This document shows, in pieces, positions 9,412 to 17,475 of a stretch of 50,466 bases of DNA; the stretch's first letter is position 1; every line of letters starts with the position of its first letter. Location of the stretch: contig NZ_NTFY01000091.1 of NCBI RefSeq assembly GCF_002289565.1, positions 1 through 50,466 of the forward strand. The letters are read 5' to 3'. Source of the DNA: Rhodopirellula sp. SM50. GTDB taxonomy: Bacteria > Planctomycetota > Planctomycetia > Pirellulales > Pirellulaceae. The position numbers and the translations under genes are program-made. The notes beneath the pieces are model-generated. The model did not search any database. It saw only the letters and a list, made by a program, of their open reading frames with translations, and had not been told where the DNA came from.

Positions 9412-10497
9412 TTACAGGATCAGCCCACAATCATCGAGTCCCTTTGGCATTTGACTGAGAACCTCGTGCCCAGTCTCCGTCACCAAAACGTCATCCTCGA
9501 TGCGGATTCCGAATTCGCCACCAAAATACACGCCCGGCTCGACGGTGATCACCATGCCTGGGGCAAGAACGTCCTCGCTGACCGCCGAAAGTCGCGGCAT
9601 TTCATGGATTTCCAGTCCCACACCGTGGCCGAGTCCGTGCACAAAGTATTCGTCCAGTCCCGCGTTTTTCAGGACATTTCGTGCCGCCGCGTCCACGTTT
9701 GACGCATCGACGCCAGGACCAATCGCATCAATCGCTGCGAGCTGAGATTCCAAGACGGCTTCATAGGCAGATAAAAAACGTGCCGGCGGTTTTCCAAAAT
9801 GGAAACTGCGGGTCATGTCGCTTGCGTAGCCCCCCAACTTGGTGCCCCAGTCGACCAGCAGCGTCGAATAATCGCCGATCACCGTCTGAGTGCTGCGGTA
9901 ATGCGGTTTCGCACCCCCAGGCCCCGCACCGATGATCGGTTCAAAGCTGAACCCGGTCGCGCCCAGCCGCCGAATCGTCGACTCCAGCTCGTAGGCGATC
10001 TCCTGTTCCGTCCAGTCCGGGCCCAGCTTGGCCAAAATCGATTCGAGCGCCCGCTCGTTGATCCGCACCGCGCTCCGCAGGATCTCGATCTCTTCGGCAT
10101 CTTTGATCATACGATGGCCGACGATCACACTCGAAGTCTCGATCCACTGGACATCGGGCAGGTGCTTTTTGAACTGACTCAGCTGCGCAACGGTCAGCTG
10201 GTCGGCCTCAACCGCGATGCGAGTCGCACCGGATCCGGCCACGACCTGGGTGAAGAAATCGATCGGCTTTTCCGCCGGCGACTTGATTTCAACGGCCAAC
10301 CCCGGGCACTCCTCTTCAAGCTGCTCTTTGTAACGACCGTCACTGAGCATCGTCTGGCCGGTCGGTTTGACCAACAGTGACGAACTGTCGCCGGTAAAAC
10401 CGGTCAAATACGTGACGTTGATCTCGTTGGTCACCAAGAACGCGTCCGCTTGCAACGTCGAAAGCTGGCCACTGAGTTTCCGGATTCTGTCGTTCAT
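9412..10497 (-). CDS. Xaa-Pro aminopeptidase/dipeptidase (M24 family)
   Basis: The 361-residue product starts at ATG 10497, one base inside the stop codon of the LRR gene (TGATG). It has an N-terminal creatinase-like domain (DAFLVTNEINVTYLTGFTGD) and a C-terminal pita-bread domain. The metal ligands are visible as DWG and SDMTR (two Asp), HGLGHGVG (His), TVEPGVY and RIEDD (two Glu). The family cleaves the bond before proline in the cytoplasm. Exact PepP versus PepQ specificity cannot be told from sequence. It precedes accB by 39 bases. Confidence 0.93.
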   Translation of the reverse strand: MNDRIRKLSGQLSTLQADAFLVTNEINVTYLTGFTGDSSSLLVKPTGQTMLSDGRYKEQLEEECPGLAVEIKSPAEKPIDFFTQVVAGSGATRIAVEADQLTVAQLSQFKKHLPDVQWIETSSVIVGHRMIKDAEEIEILRSAVRINERALESILAKLGPDWTEQEIAYELESTIRRLGATGFSFEPIIGAGPGGAKPHYRSTQTVIGDYSTLLVDWGTKLGGYASDMTRSFHFGKPPARFLSAYEAVLESQLAAIDAIGPGVDASNVDAAARNVLKNAGLDEYFVHGLGHGVGLEIHEMPRLSAVSEDVLAPGMVITVEPGVYFGGEFGIRIEDDVLVTETGHEVLSQMPKGLDDCGLIL

Positions 10498-11258
10498 CAA
10501 TGATTCTGGTTCACACGGTCGAGATGTTGTTGGTTGACGTGAACGTGCAGGCGGGGGTGTGTCTCGAACAGCCAATCCCACCCCGACTGCGTCACCGCGC
10601 TATCGTCCAAATAGAGCGACTGGAGTTTGGGCAGCGAAGCGATCTGCCGCAATCCCTGGTCGTCGATCGGCACACCGATCAGGTGCACGTTTCGCAGACT
10701 TTTGACCCTCGCAACCGAGGCGGCCGTGTCGGATCCCAGTCGCGCCCCACCCAAACGCAGGTTGCGAAGATCCGGCAGCGCCGCCAACTCGGCGACCCCA
10801 CTTGCCGTCGCGTCGCAGTGGGGCAGGTTCAGAATCTGAATCGAAGCGCACCGGGTGATCGTCTTCAGCCCCCGGTTGGTCACCGGCGAATTTCGCAATC
10901 GTAAGTGCCACAGTTGAGGCAACGCGGCGATCGATTCGATCCCTTCATCGGTGATCACGCCCGCATCGAGTTGCAGCACTTCCAACCAATCATCACCGCT
11001 GGTCAGCGCCGCCAGCGTGGCGTCGTCGATCGGCGTCTGCGACAACCTGATCCGGTCAGATTGCCCCGCCCGCCCGCCGGCAAGTTGACGGGCAAAGTCC
11101 ACTTCCGTTGCCGGGGTGACTTCCACCTGCCCCGCAAGTTCCGCCGGTGTCGATCGGTCCTGGCAACCGATCGACGTCAGCAACGTGATCAGGGAGATAG
11201 TGATCAGCCTGGCGGCGAATTGTCCCGGTCGTCGGCAAACCAAGCAGGTCGCTTTCAT
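10497..11258 (-). CDS. Leucine-rich-repeat lipoprotein
   Basis: The 253-residue product has an N-terminal hydrophobic segment ending in a lipobox (LLTSIGC), so it is probably lipidated and exported. The remainder is a series of about six leucine-rich repeats, for example LWHLRLRNSPVTNRGLKTI and LRNLRLGGARLG, of the cysteine-containing or bacterial type. Such domains bind proteins; the partner is unknown. It overlaps the upstream Uma2-like gene by four bases (ATGA) and the downstream peptidase by one base, suggesting translational coupling. Confidence 0.85.
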   Translation of the reverse strand: MKATCLVCRRPGQFAARLITISLITLLTSIGCQDRSTPAELAGQVEVTPATEVDFARQLAGGRAGQSDRIRLSQTPIDDATLAALTSGDDWLEVLQLDAGVITDEGIESIAALPQLWHLRLRNSPVTNRGLKTITRCASIQILNLPHCDATASGVAELAALPDLRNLRLGGARLGSDTAASVARVKSLRNVHLIGVPIDDQGLRQIASLPKLQSLYLDDSAVTQSGWDWLFETHPRLHVHVNQQHLDRVNQNH

Positions 11259-11863
11259 GATCGGTCTGTGGAATCCGGTTCCCCGAGTTCCACATCTTCA
11301 TAGAATTCCCGAAGCGTCAGTTCCAGCGGCATCTCCTCGATCTGGATCACGCCATCAAGCCCGCTGACGATCGATCGCTGAAACCCCTGGTCGCCACCCA
11401 CTTGCCGGCCGCGCTGGTAGACGGCAGCTGAAGGCGACGACTGCTCGACCAACACGTAACCGGCCAGCGACGGAATCTCCAGATAGACCTCGCGTTTTTC
11501 TCCCTCGTCAATCCGCCGAGTGGTCTCCGAGATGACCTCAATGATCAACACGGGCTCGTCTTGGTAGGAATCACCCGGGGGGGTCGACCGGCAAACGACC
11601 ATGGCATCGGGGTAATAGAAGCGTGTGCCCGTCGCGTTTCGGATCCGCACTTTGGTATCCGAGTTGAATGCCCGACAGGCGGTTCCCCGAAGTCGGTTGG
11701 CGAGCGCGACGGTCGCATTGGTCGCGATCGCATTGTGGCGGTTGGTCCCATCGGCCTGAGCGTAAACGACCCCTGCGACATATTCGTGGCGCTGTTCAGA
11801 AAGCGCTTCACCGGCCAAATAGTCTTGGACCGAAATGCGATCGTGTTTTCTCGCCGTGCTCAT
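11255..11863 (-). CDS. Uma2 family (DUF820) PD-(D/E)XK-like protein
   Basis: The 202-residue product starts MSTARKHDRISVQDYLAGEA at ATG 11863. It shows the Uma2/DUF820 pattern: HEYVAGVVYAQ, RHNAIATN, YYPDAMVVC and PVLIIEVISETTRRID, which hold the acidic residues and Glu of the PD-(D/E)XK-like core. Cellular function of the family is not firmly established despite the nuclease fold. It is the first gene of the minus-strand run and diverges from the diadenylate cyclase candidate across 199 bases. Confidence 0.88.
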   Translation of the reverse strand: MSTARKHDRISVQDYLAGEALSEQRHEYVAGVVYAQADGTNRHNAIATNATVALANRLRGTACRAFNSDTKVRIRNATGTRFYYPDAMVVCRSTPPGDSYQDEPVLIIEVISETTRRIDEGEKREVYLEIPSLAGYVLVEQSSPSAAVYQRGRQVGGDQGFQRSIVSGLDGVIQIEEMPLELTLREFYEDVELGEPDSTDRS

Positions 11864-12062
11864 GCTGTCGAGTCTAGGCGCTCGGTGCGCTGACCGCAAA
11901 CGGCAACGCCGGCCGGAACCGACGCCGCGATGGGGTGCCCGACCGTTACGGCAAACCGAAAAAAACGGGGCGGAACGTGCGCGCTGGCTGGGCGGGATTT
12001 TAACGGTGAGCTACAGTTTAGGGACCACGCTTCCCGCCCTCCCATCTGATCTCTCCGGCGCT

Positions 12063-13013
12063 ATGGCAACTCTCCGATTGACCAAACACAACACGGCGAT
12101 GCTCACATCGGCGATGACGTTGGTCAATGCGATTTCTGTCGACGCGATCGTTCTGCTGCTCGAAGGGGCGACGGATTGGCAGCGTTTGGCCGAGTTGATG
12201 GCCAAGAATGGTTTTGAAAAGCCCCTGATCGTCGCCGTCGACTCGATCGAAGAATTGGACGGGGCCGCCGAAGCGGGGCTCAAACCGGTCGCGCTGAACA
12301 AGGAAAAAGCACCGCTGTTGGAGCGGTTGCAGCACGCCCTGCTGGAAGCGGCTGCTGATGAGTTCATCAAACCCAACGACGAAATCGTCGCGATCTATGG
12401 CGGATTCACCTCCGGCCGCCTGGACTCGATCAGCCACCTGAAACTCGACGAGCGGATGCGTCGGCTGACGACACGCGACCTGCAATCGCTCGAAAGCAGC
12501 GTCCCGCTGAAAACGTTGAAGGTCGTCGTCGATCTGGCCGTCCAGATCGGTGTGGAAGGCCGCGAGGGCAAACCGGTCGGGGCGTTGTTCGTCGTCGGCG
12601 ACACCCGCAGCGTGCTCAAACATGCTAGCGATAGCGGCGTCGACCCGTTCCGCGGCTACAACAAAAAAGCACGCAACCTGTTTGACGCCAGGGTTCAGGA
12701 AGACGCCAAAGAACTCTCCCAGTTGGACGGTGCGTTTTTGATCAATGCCGATGGGACGATCGAACGCAGCCGTCAAATGCTGGAAGTGCTGCACGAAGAT
12801 CTGAACATGTCCAAGGGCCTGGGCTCGCGGCACTGGGCCGCCGCCGCGATCACACGCCGCACCAAAGCCGTCGCGATCGTCGTCAGCCAGTCCACCGGCA
12901 CCGTCCGGCTGTATCAAAACGGGTTCCTGAAGATGCAGATCGAGCCGATGGACAAGGGCATCAAATGGCAGGAAATCTCGTTCAAACCTCCGAGCGCCAG
13001 TGGCGATGACTGA
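12063..13013 (+). CDS. DacZ-like diadenylate cyclase candidate (DisA_N domain, RHW variant)
   Basis: The 316-residue product has an N-terminal alpha/beta domain (about 1-125) that resembles the pyruvate-kinase C-terminal-like domain of archaeal DacZ, then a linker and a DisA_N domain (about 130-310). The DGA motif is D222-G223-A224, and the second motif reads GSRHW at R256-H257-W258, whereas active enzymes usually have RHR. The family makes cyclic di-AMP from two ATP. Activity here is inferred and uncertain because of Trp258. Start is ATG 12063 (MATLRLTKHN); the frame is open upstream but that part looks non-coding. The stop overlaps the cmoA start (TGATG). Confidence 0.8.
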   Translation: MATLRLTKHNTAMLTSAMTLVNAISVDAIVLLLEGATDWQRLAELMAKNGFEKPLIVAVDSIEELDGAAEAGLKPVALNKEKAPLLERLQHALLEAAADEFIKPNDEIVAIYGGFTSGRLDSISHLKLDERMRRLTTRDLQSLESSVPLKTLKVVVDLAVQIGVEGREGKPVGALFVVGDTRSVLKHASDSGVDPFRGYNKKARNLFDARVQEDAKELSQLDGAFLINADGTIERSRQMLEVLHEDLNMSKGLGSRHWAAAAITRRTKAVAIVVSQSTGTVRLYQNGFLKMQIEPMDKGIKWQEISFKPPSASGDD

Positions 13014-13756
13014 TGTCTCGCGACAACCTCTACTCCTTGCCGCGTGACCGTGTCGGGCAGTTTCAGTTCGACGCCGATGTTGCCGACGTTTTCCCCGACA
13101 TGATCTCGCGATCGGTCCCCGGATACGCGTCCATCCTTTCAGTCATCGAACAATTGGCCGGCCGATTTGTTCGCCCCGAGACCAACGTGTATGACCTCGG
13201 TTGCTCGCTCGGCGCGGCGACGCTGCTGATTCGCAACCAAGCCCCATCGAGCGCGACGATTCACGCGGTCGACAACTCCTCCGCCATGATCGACCGACTG
13301 CGGAAACGATTGGACCAGGAATCCGGTGGCCCGGATGCCTGTGCGGTCGAGCTTCATCTGGCCGATCTTTGTGACATCGCCCTGTCCGACGCTTCAATGA
13401 TCGTGCTGAATTTCACGCTGCAATTTGTCCCCGCGACAAAGCGCCGCCGATTGCTCCAAGCGTGCTTCGATGCGCTGGTCCCCGGCGGCGGCCTGTTGCT
13501 CAGTGAAAAGGTGTGCTTCGATGATCCCGGGCAACAGTTCCTGCTGACCGATCTGCACTTGGATTTCAAACGGGCCTGCGGTTACAGCGAACTGGAGATC
13601 GCTCAGAAACGGACCTCGCTGGAGGACACGTTGATCCCCGAATCGATCCCCACACACACCGATCGGCTGCAGGACGTCGGCTTCGACGTCGTCGCGCCCT
13701 GGTTCCAATGTTTTAATTTTGCGTCCATCCTGGCCGTGAAATCGACGACCAGTTGA
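13013..13756 (+). CDS. cmoA: Carboxy-S-adenosyl-L-methionine synthase
   Basis: The 247-residue product is close to the usual CmoA length and begins MSRDNLYSLPRDRVGQFQFD, a typical CmoA opening. It has the class I methyltransferase motif VYDLGCSLGAAT and the acidic VDNSSAMID strand. CmoA converts SAM and prephenate to carboxy-SAM, used by CmoB to modify uridine 34 of certain tRNAs. The start overlaps the upstream stop by one base. cmoB follows after 169 bases holding two hairpins. Confidence 0.93.
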   Translation: MSRDNLYSLPRDRVGQFQFDADVADVFPDMISRSVPGYASILSVIEQLAGRFVRPETNVYDLGCSLGAATLLIRNQAPSSATIHAVDNSSAMIDRLRKRLDQESGGPDACAVELHLADLCDIALSDASMIVLNFTLQFVPATKRRRLLQACFDALVPGGGLLLSEKVCFDDPGQQFLLTDLHLDFKRACGYSELEIAQKRTSLEDTLIPESIPTHTDRLQDVGFDVVAPWFQCFNFASILAVKSTTS

Positions 13757-13817
13757 ACCGGCGGCGGCGTCTTCAGTCACCCTCCCCGGCAACATTGGTA
13801 TCGATACAACCGAAGTC

Positions 13818-13838
13818 ACCCTCCCTGCCAGGGAGGGT
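13818..13838. repeat. GC-rich hairpin between cmoA and cmoB (first)
   Basis: Perfect 9-base arms (ACCCTCCCT/AGGGAGGGT) surround a 3-base loop. A related hairpin lies at 13896-13914 and a relaxed relative near 24560. This looks like a dispersed REP-type element. Neither hairpin is followed by a U-tract, so strong termination is not indicated. Confidence 0.8.
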
Positions 13839-13895
13839 CGAGCGCAGCGAGGGGAGGGTTTGTTTGCCGCGTCGAGTCATTCCGATCCACAAAGA

Positions 13896-13914
13896 ACCCT
13901 CCTGCCAGGAGGGT
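13896..13914. repeat. GC-rich hairpin between cmoA and cmoB (second)
   Basis: Arms ACCCTCCT and AGGAGGGT enclose a GCC loop. The right arm (AGGAGGGTG) also lies 11 bases before the TTG at 13926 and could serve as the ribosome binding site of cmoB, in which case folding of the hairpin would mask it. Confidence 0.7.
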
Positions 13915-13925
13915 GACGTCAACTC

Positions 13926-14948
13926 TTGCGACTTGTGAAGAGACCAGTGCCCAACGACACCCCCACGCTGCCCGACTGGTTCGATCGCCGGCCACTGGAC
14001 CAATGGCTGCGACAGCGCGGGCGCGATGCCTTTGCGGATTCCGTCGCCGAAATCTGTGCGCGGCGGTTGGACCAGCCCACCAACGGGGATCTGAAACGCT
14101 GGGTGGCCGCGCTGGCTGACTTGCCGTCCGGCCAAGGTCGCCGGTTGGACTACGGCGACGGTCAGGTCCGGGTCGTCGGTCCGGGCGTCGATCTCAAGTC
14201 GCTACGCGAAACCCTGATGCGGTTTCATCCCTGGCGCAAGGGCCCGTTCGAGTTTCTCGGGTTGCCGATCGACACCGAATGGCGGTCCGATTGGAAATGG
14301 AATCGCATCGCTCGGGCCGTTGATCTGAAGCAGAAATCGGTGCTAGACGTCGGCTGTGGCAACGGCTATTACGGCTGGAGGATGCTGGAGTCGGGGGCTT
14401 CGATCGTGATGGGGCTCGACCCGATCCTGCGGTTCTTGATGCAGTTCGAAGTGTTTGATCGATACGAGACTGGGCCACGTCGCAATTTCGTGCTGCCGAT
14501 GGTCGACACCGATTTGCCCGAAAAACTCGCCGCGTTCGACGTCGTGTTTTCCGCCGGCGTGCTCTATCACCGGACCAGTCCGATCGATCACTTAAGAAGT
14601 CTGGCCGGCGCCCTCGTTCCCGGCGGCAAACTGGTGCTTGAGACGCTGATCATTCAAGACGACCAGCCGAGCGTGTTGGTGCCGGAAGACCGCTACGCGC
14701 AGATGCGAAATGTCTGGTTCATTCCCTCGCTGGAGATGCTGTTTCGCTGGTTGCGTCGGACCGGTTTCGAAGACAGCAAAACCATTGACATCACCCCGAC
14801 CGACACGAACGAACAACGTTCAACGGACTGGATGACCTTTCAGTCGCTCGCCGATTTCCTGGACCCGGAAGATTCATCCAAGACGATCGAAGGCTATCCG
14901 GGGCCGGTCCGCGCGACGGTGGTCGCCAGCAGAAAGGAGGCAGAATGA
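13926..14948 (+). CDS. cmoB: tRNA U34 carboxymethyltransferase
   Basis: The roughly 340-residue product has the CmoB architecture: a helical N-terminal region (LPDWFDRRPLDQWLRQRGRD), KGPFEFLGLPIDTEWRSDWK, then a methyltransferase core with VLDVGCGNGYYGWRM, GLDPILRFLMQFE and FSAGVLYHRTSPIDHL. CmoB transfers the carboxymethyl group of carboxy-SAM to 5-hydroxyuridine 34. No ATG lies at the expected start; candidates are TTG 13926, GTG 13935 and GTG 13947, so the first few residues are uncertain. The stop codon is embedded in a two-copy minisatellite unit. Confidence 0.92.
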   Translation: MRLVKRPVPNDTPTLPDWFDRRPLDQWLRQRGRDAFADSVAEICARRLDQPTNGDLKRWVAALADLPSGQGRRLDYGDGQVRVVGPGVDLKSLRETLMRFHPWRKGPFEFLGLPIDTEWRSDWKWNRIARAVDLKQKSVLDVGCGNGYYGWRMLESGASIVMGLDPILRFLMQFEVFDRYETGPRRNFVLPMVDTDLPEKLAAFDVVFSAGVLYHRTSPIDHLRSLAGALVPGGKLVLETLIIQDDQPSVLVPEDRYAQMRNVWFIPSLEMLFRWLRRTGFEDSKTIDITPTDTNEQRSTDWMTFQSLADFLDPEDSSKTIEGYPGPVRATVVASRKEAE

Positions 14949-15125
14949 TTCGGGGCAGAATGATGAGTGACGGCGACAGGGAGACAGGGAGACAGGGAGA
15001 CAGGGAGCGGTGGATCAGGGCAAGATTTTTGTCGACTCGGCGACCAGCTGATCATCATTCTGCCACCCCATCATTCTGCCATCATTGTCTCGCCATCATC
15101 GTTTTGCCCCTATCGTTTTGCCATG
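14939..15125. repeat. Minisatellite cluster at the cmoB/response-regulator junction
   Basis: Three repeat types meet here. At 14942-14963 there are two copies of a GCAGAATGATTCGGG-like unit overlapping the cmoB stop. At 14975-15006 there are four exact copies of GACAGGGA. At about 15055-15125 there are imperfect ATCATTCTGCC copies, the reverse complement of the first type. The segment separates two convergent genes. Confidence 0.85.
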
Positions 15126-15143
15126 TCCTGACCCCGCCAATCC

Positions 15144-15608
15144 TTAGCTGGCTCGCTGGGCGTCTTCCATCGCCTGGATGTACTGTTGCAATCGCTGCAG
15201 TTCATCGTTCATGCCCTTGAGCTTGAGCATGTTCTCGACGCGTTTGAGCAACTCGACCTTTTGCACCGGTTTGCTCATGAAATCATCGGTCCCCGCGGCG
15301 ACGGCGCGTTCGATGTCGCCCAGTTCGTTGAGCGCCGTAACCATCAAGACCATGACCCGTGACGTGTCGGGGTTGTCTTTGATTTGTTTACAGACCTCGA
15401 AACCGCTCAGCTTCGGCATCATCACATCCAACAGCACCACGTCGGGCTCGAAGGTGGCGATTTTGTCGAGCGTGTCTTGACCATCGACGGAGGTATCGAT
15501 TTCGCAATCAATCTCGGCCAAGTAGGCTTCGAGCAACTCGCGATTGGCGACATTGTCGTCGGCGATCAGGATGCGATGAGTTCCCTCCGGCAAGGTCGGA
15601 TCAGTCAT
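15144..15608 (-). CDS. Single-domain response regulator
   Basis: The 154-residue product is a receiver domain (HRILIADDNVANRELLEAY, DVVLLDVMMPKLSGFEV with phospho-acceptor Asp61, LMVTALNE, and Lys in FMSKPV) followed by a short helical tail (LKLKGMNDELQRLQQYIQAMED) likely to form a coiled coil. There is no output domain. The start is set at ATG 15608; the frame is open further upstream into glyA. It lies 74 bases after glyA on the same strand. No cognate kinase is adjacent. Confidence 0.92.
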   Translation of the reverse strand: MTDPTLPEGTHRILIADDNVANRELLEAYLAEIDCEIDTSVDGQDTLDKIATFEPDVVLLDVMMPKLSGFEVCKQIKDNPDTSRVMVLMVTALNELGDIERAVAAGTDDFMSKPVQKVELLKRVENMLKLKGMNDELQRLQQYIQAMEDAQRAS

Positions 15609-15682
15609 GGTCAGCATGCGGGATGTCGTGGCGATGGAAGTGACGGGTTGGGGGCGCCCAGCGGCGGGCTTGCGACGACCGC

Positions 15683-16945
15683 CTAGGCGATCGTCGCATG
15701 GGACTCTTGATCCGCCGGAACCGGAAAGCTTTCGCACATTTCGCGAATTTCAGCGCGGATCCGGGTATGCAGCTCGGTGTCTTCGGCGTTGGACAGGGCG
15801 CTGTGGATCCAGCCGCCGATGCGACGCATTTCGTTGCCGCCCATGCCCCGCGTGGTTAGCGCCGGCGTGCCGATTCGAATCCCAGACGGGTCCATCGGCT
15901 TGCGTTTGTCGAACGGAATCATGTTCATGTTGACCGTGATCCCGCAGCTGTCCAAGACGGATTCGGCGACTTTCCCGCCCAGGCCGACTGACGTGACATC
16001 GACCAGGATCAGGTGGTTGTCGGTGCCGCCGCTGACCAGGGGCAATCCGGCCGCGACCAGCGTCTCGGCCAGGACTTTGGCGTTGTCGACCACCGCCTGG
16101 GCGTACGTCCGATACTCTTCGGTCAACGCTTCGGCGAAGCACACCGCCTTGCCGGCGATCACGTGCATCAGCGGACCGCCCTGGGTGCCGGGGAAGACGT
16201 TTCGATTGATGAGTTTGGCGTGTTCTTCCTTGCATAGGATCAAGCCACCGCGGGGGCCACGCAGCGTCTTGTGGGTCGTCGTGGTGACATAATCGGCCAA
16301 CCCAACCGGGCTGTTGTGGATCTTCGCCGCCACCAATCCGGCGTAGTGGGCCATGTCCACCATCAGCCGCGCACCGACTTCTTCGGCGATCTCGGCGAAC
16401 TTGTCGTGGGGGATTTCGCGGGGATAGGCACTCGCACCGGCAACGATCAGCTTCGGCTTGTTCTCGCGCGCCAGCGAGGCAATCTGGTCAAAATCCAAAC
16501 GATTCGTGTCTTGGGTCACACCATAGGAGTGGAAATCGTACAGCTGGCCGCTGATGTTCAGCTTCATGCCGTGCGTCAAGTGACCGCCTTGGGCCAAGTC
16601 GAGTCCCAACACCTTGTCACCGGGTTTCAGGCAGGACAGGTAGACGGCCGTGTTGGCCTGGGAACCGCTGTGTGGCTGGACGTTGGCCACCTCGGCGCCA
16701 AACAGTTGCTTGGCCCGCTCGATCGCAAGCGATTCGACCACATCAACGTGTTCGCAACCGCCATAGTAGCGGCGACCGGGATAGCCTTCGGCGTACTTAT
16801 TGGTCAACACGCTGCCGGCGGCCTGCATGACCGCGAAACTGGTGTAGTTCTCACTGGCAATCATTTCCAGCCCATCGCGTTGACGGCTGGCTTCGTCCTG
16901 GATGGCGTCCCAAATTTGGGGGTCTTGTTGTTGGAGCGGATTCAT
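15683..16945 (-). CDS. glyA: Serine hydroxymethyltransferase
   Basis: The 420-residue product is full length for GlyA, from MNPLQQQDPQIWDAIQDEAS to the C-terminus. Recognisable are LEMIASENYTS, the EGYPGRRYYGG segment and the PLP lysine in TTTTHKTLRGPRGG (about Lys226). It interconverts serine and glycine with tetrahydrofolate. An open frame extends to 17260 but the ATG at 16945 matches family length. It diverges from the zinc protease gene. Confidence 0.97.
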   Translation of the reverse strand: MNPLQQQDPQIWDAIQDEASRQRDGLEMIASENYTSFAVMQAAGSVLTNKYAEGYPGRRYYGGCEHVDVVESLAIERAKQLFGAEVANVQPHSGSQANTAVYLSCLKPGDKVLGLDLAQGGHLTHGMKLNISGQLYDFHSYGVTQDTNRLDFDQIASLARENKPKLIVAGASAYPREIPHDKFAEIAEEVGARLMVDMAHYAGLVAAKIHNSPVGLADYVTTTTHKTLRGPRGGLILCKEEHAKLINRNVFPGTQGGPLMHVIAGKAVCFAEALTEEYRTYAQAVVDNAKVLAETLVAAGLPLVSGGTDNHLILVDVTSVGLGGKVAESVLDSCGITVNMNMIPFDKRKPMDPSGIRIGTPALTTRGMGGNEMRRIGGWIHSALSNAEDTELHTRIRAEIREMCESFPVPADQESHATIA

Positions 16946-17475
16946 CGTGGCCTTGCAGTGAGAAATGCCTGGTAATTGGAATTCGGGAACCACGTGTTGT
17001 CCCGGAGCTTCTCCAGGATTGTTGATGGGGAACCAAAACCAGTCAATCCTTGGCATCTCGGAACGGGCAGCCCGAACCACGGTTTTCGCCCCTGCCCGGC
17101 AAGAGCTGTCGAAGCCACAGCGAAGTGTTTCGAAGCCACAGCGGCCCCGGACGAACCCCCGCGTCGTTCTCCCAGGACCGCAACGCGGGGCCTCGTGAGA
17201 ACCGATCTCGGCCGCAGATTCGTAAAAACTATCCCACCTGCGATGATCAAAACGGTACAATCAGTTGTTTGGTCTGGGCAGCTTTTGCCGGTTCGACCTG
17301 AAAGGGTTTTTCACGGTCCGCTACCCGATCGCGCCCCGGCGGCTGCTAAATGGCCCTGGCCTCTCATCAACCTGGCCCTGAATCGGCTTGCCGGCGCCCA
17401 CCAACCCCAGCCCCACCCAAAGCGTGACCTACGCTTGCTTCGTTTCCATTTTCACCTGATGCTCGAGTGCCTGGA
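16946..17475. other. Gene-free divergent intergenic region
   Basis: These 530 bases separate divergent glyA and the zinc protease. I see no coding sequence with family signal. A short direct repeat (TCGAAGCCACAGCG) occurs twice near 17108 and 17128. The region presumably carries both promoters, but I cannot place boxes with confidence. Confidence 0.6.

Noticed and set aside
15144..15737. Longer response regulator starting inside glyA
   Set aside because: The added N-terminus is Arg/Gly/Pro-rich, overlaps glyA, and the receiver fold starts after ATG 15608.
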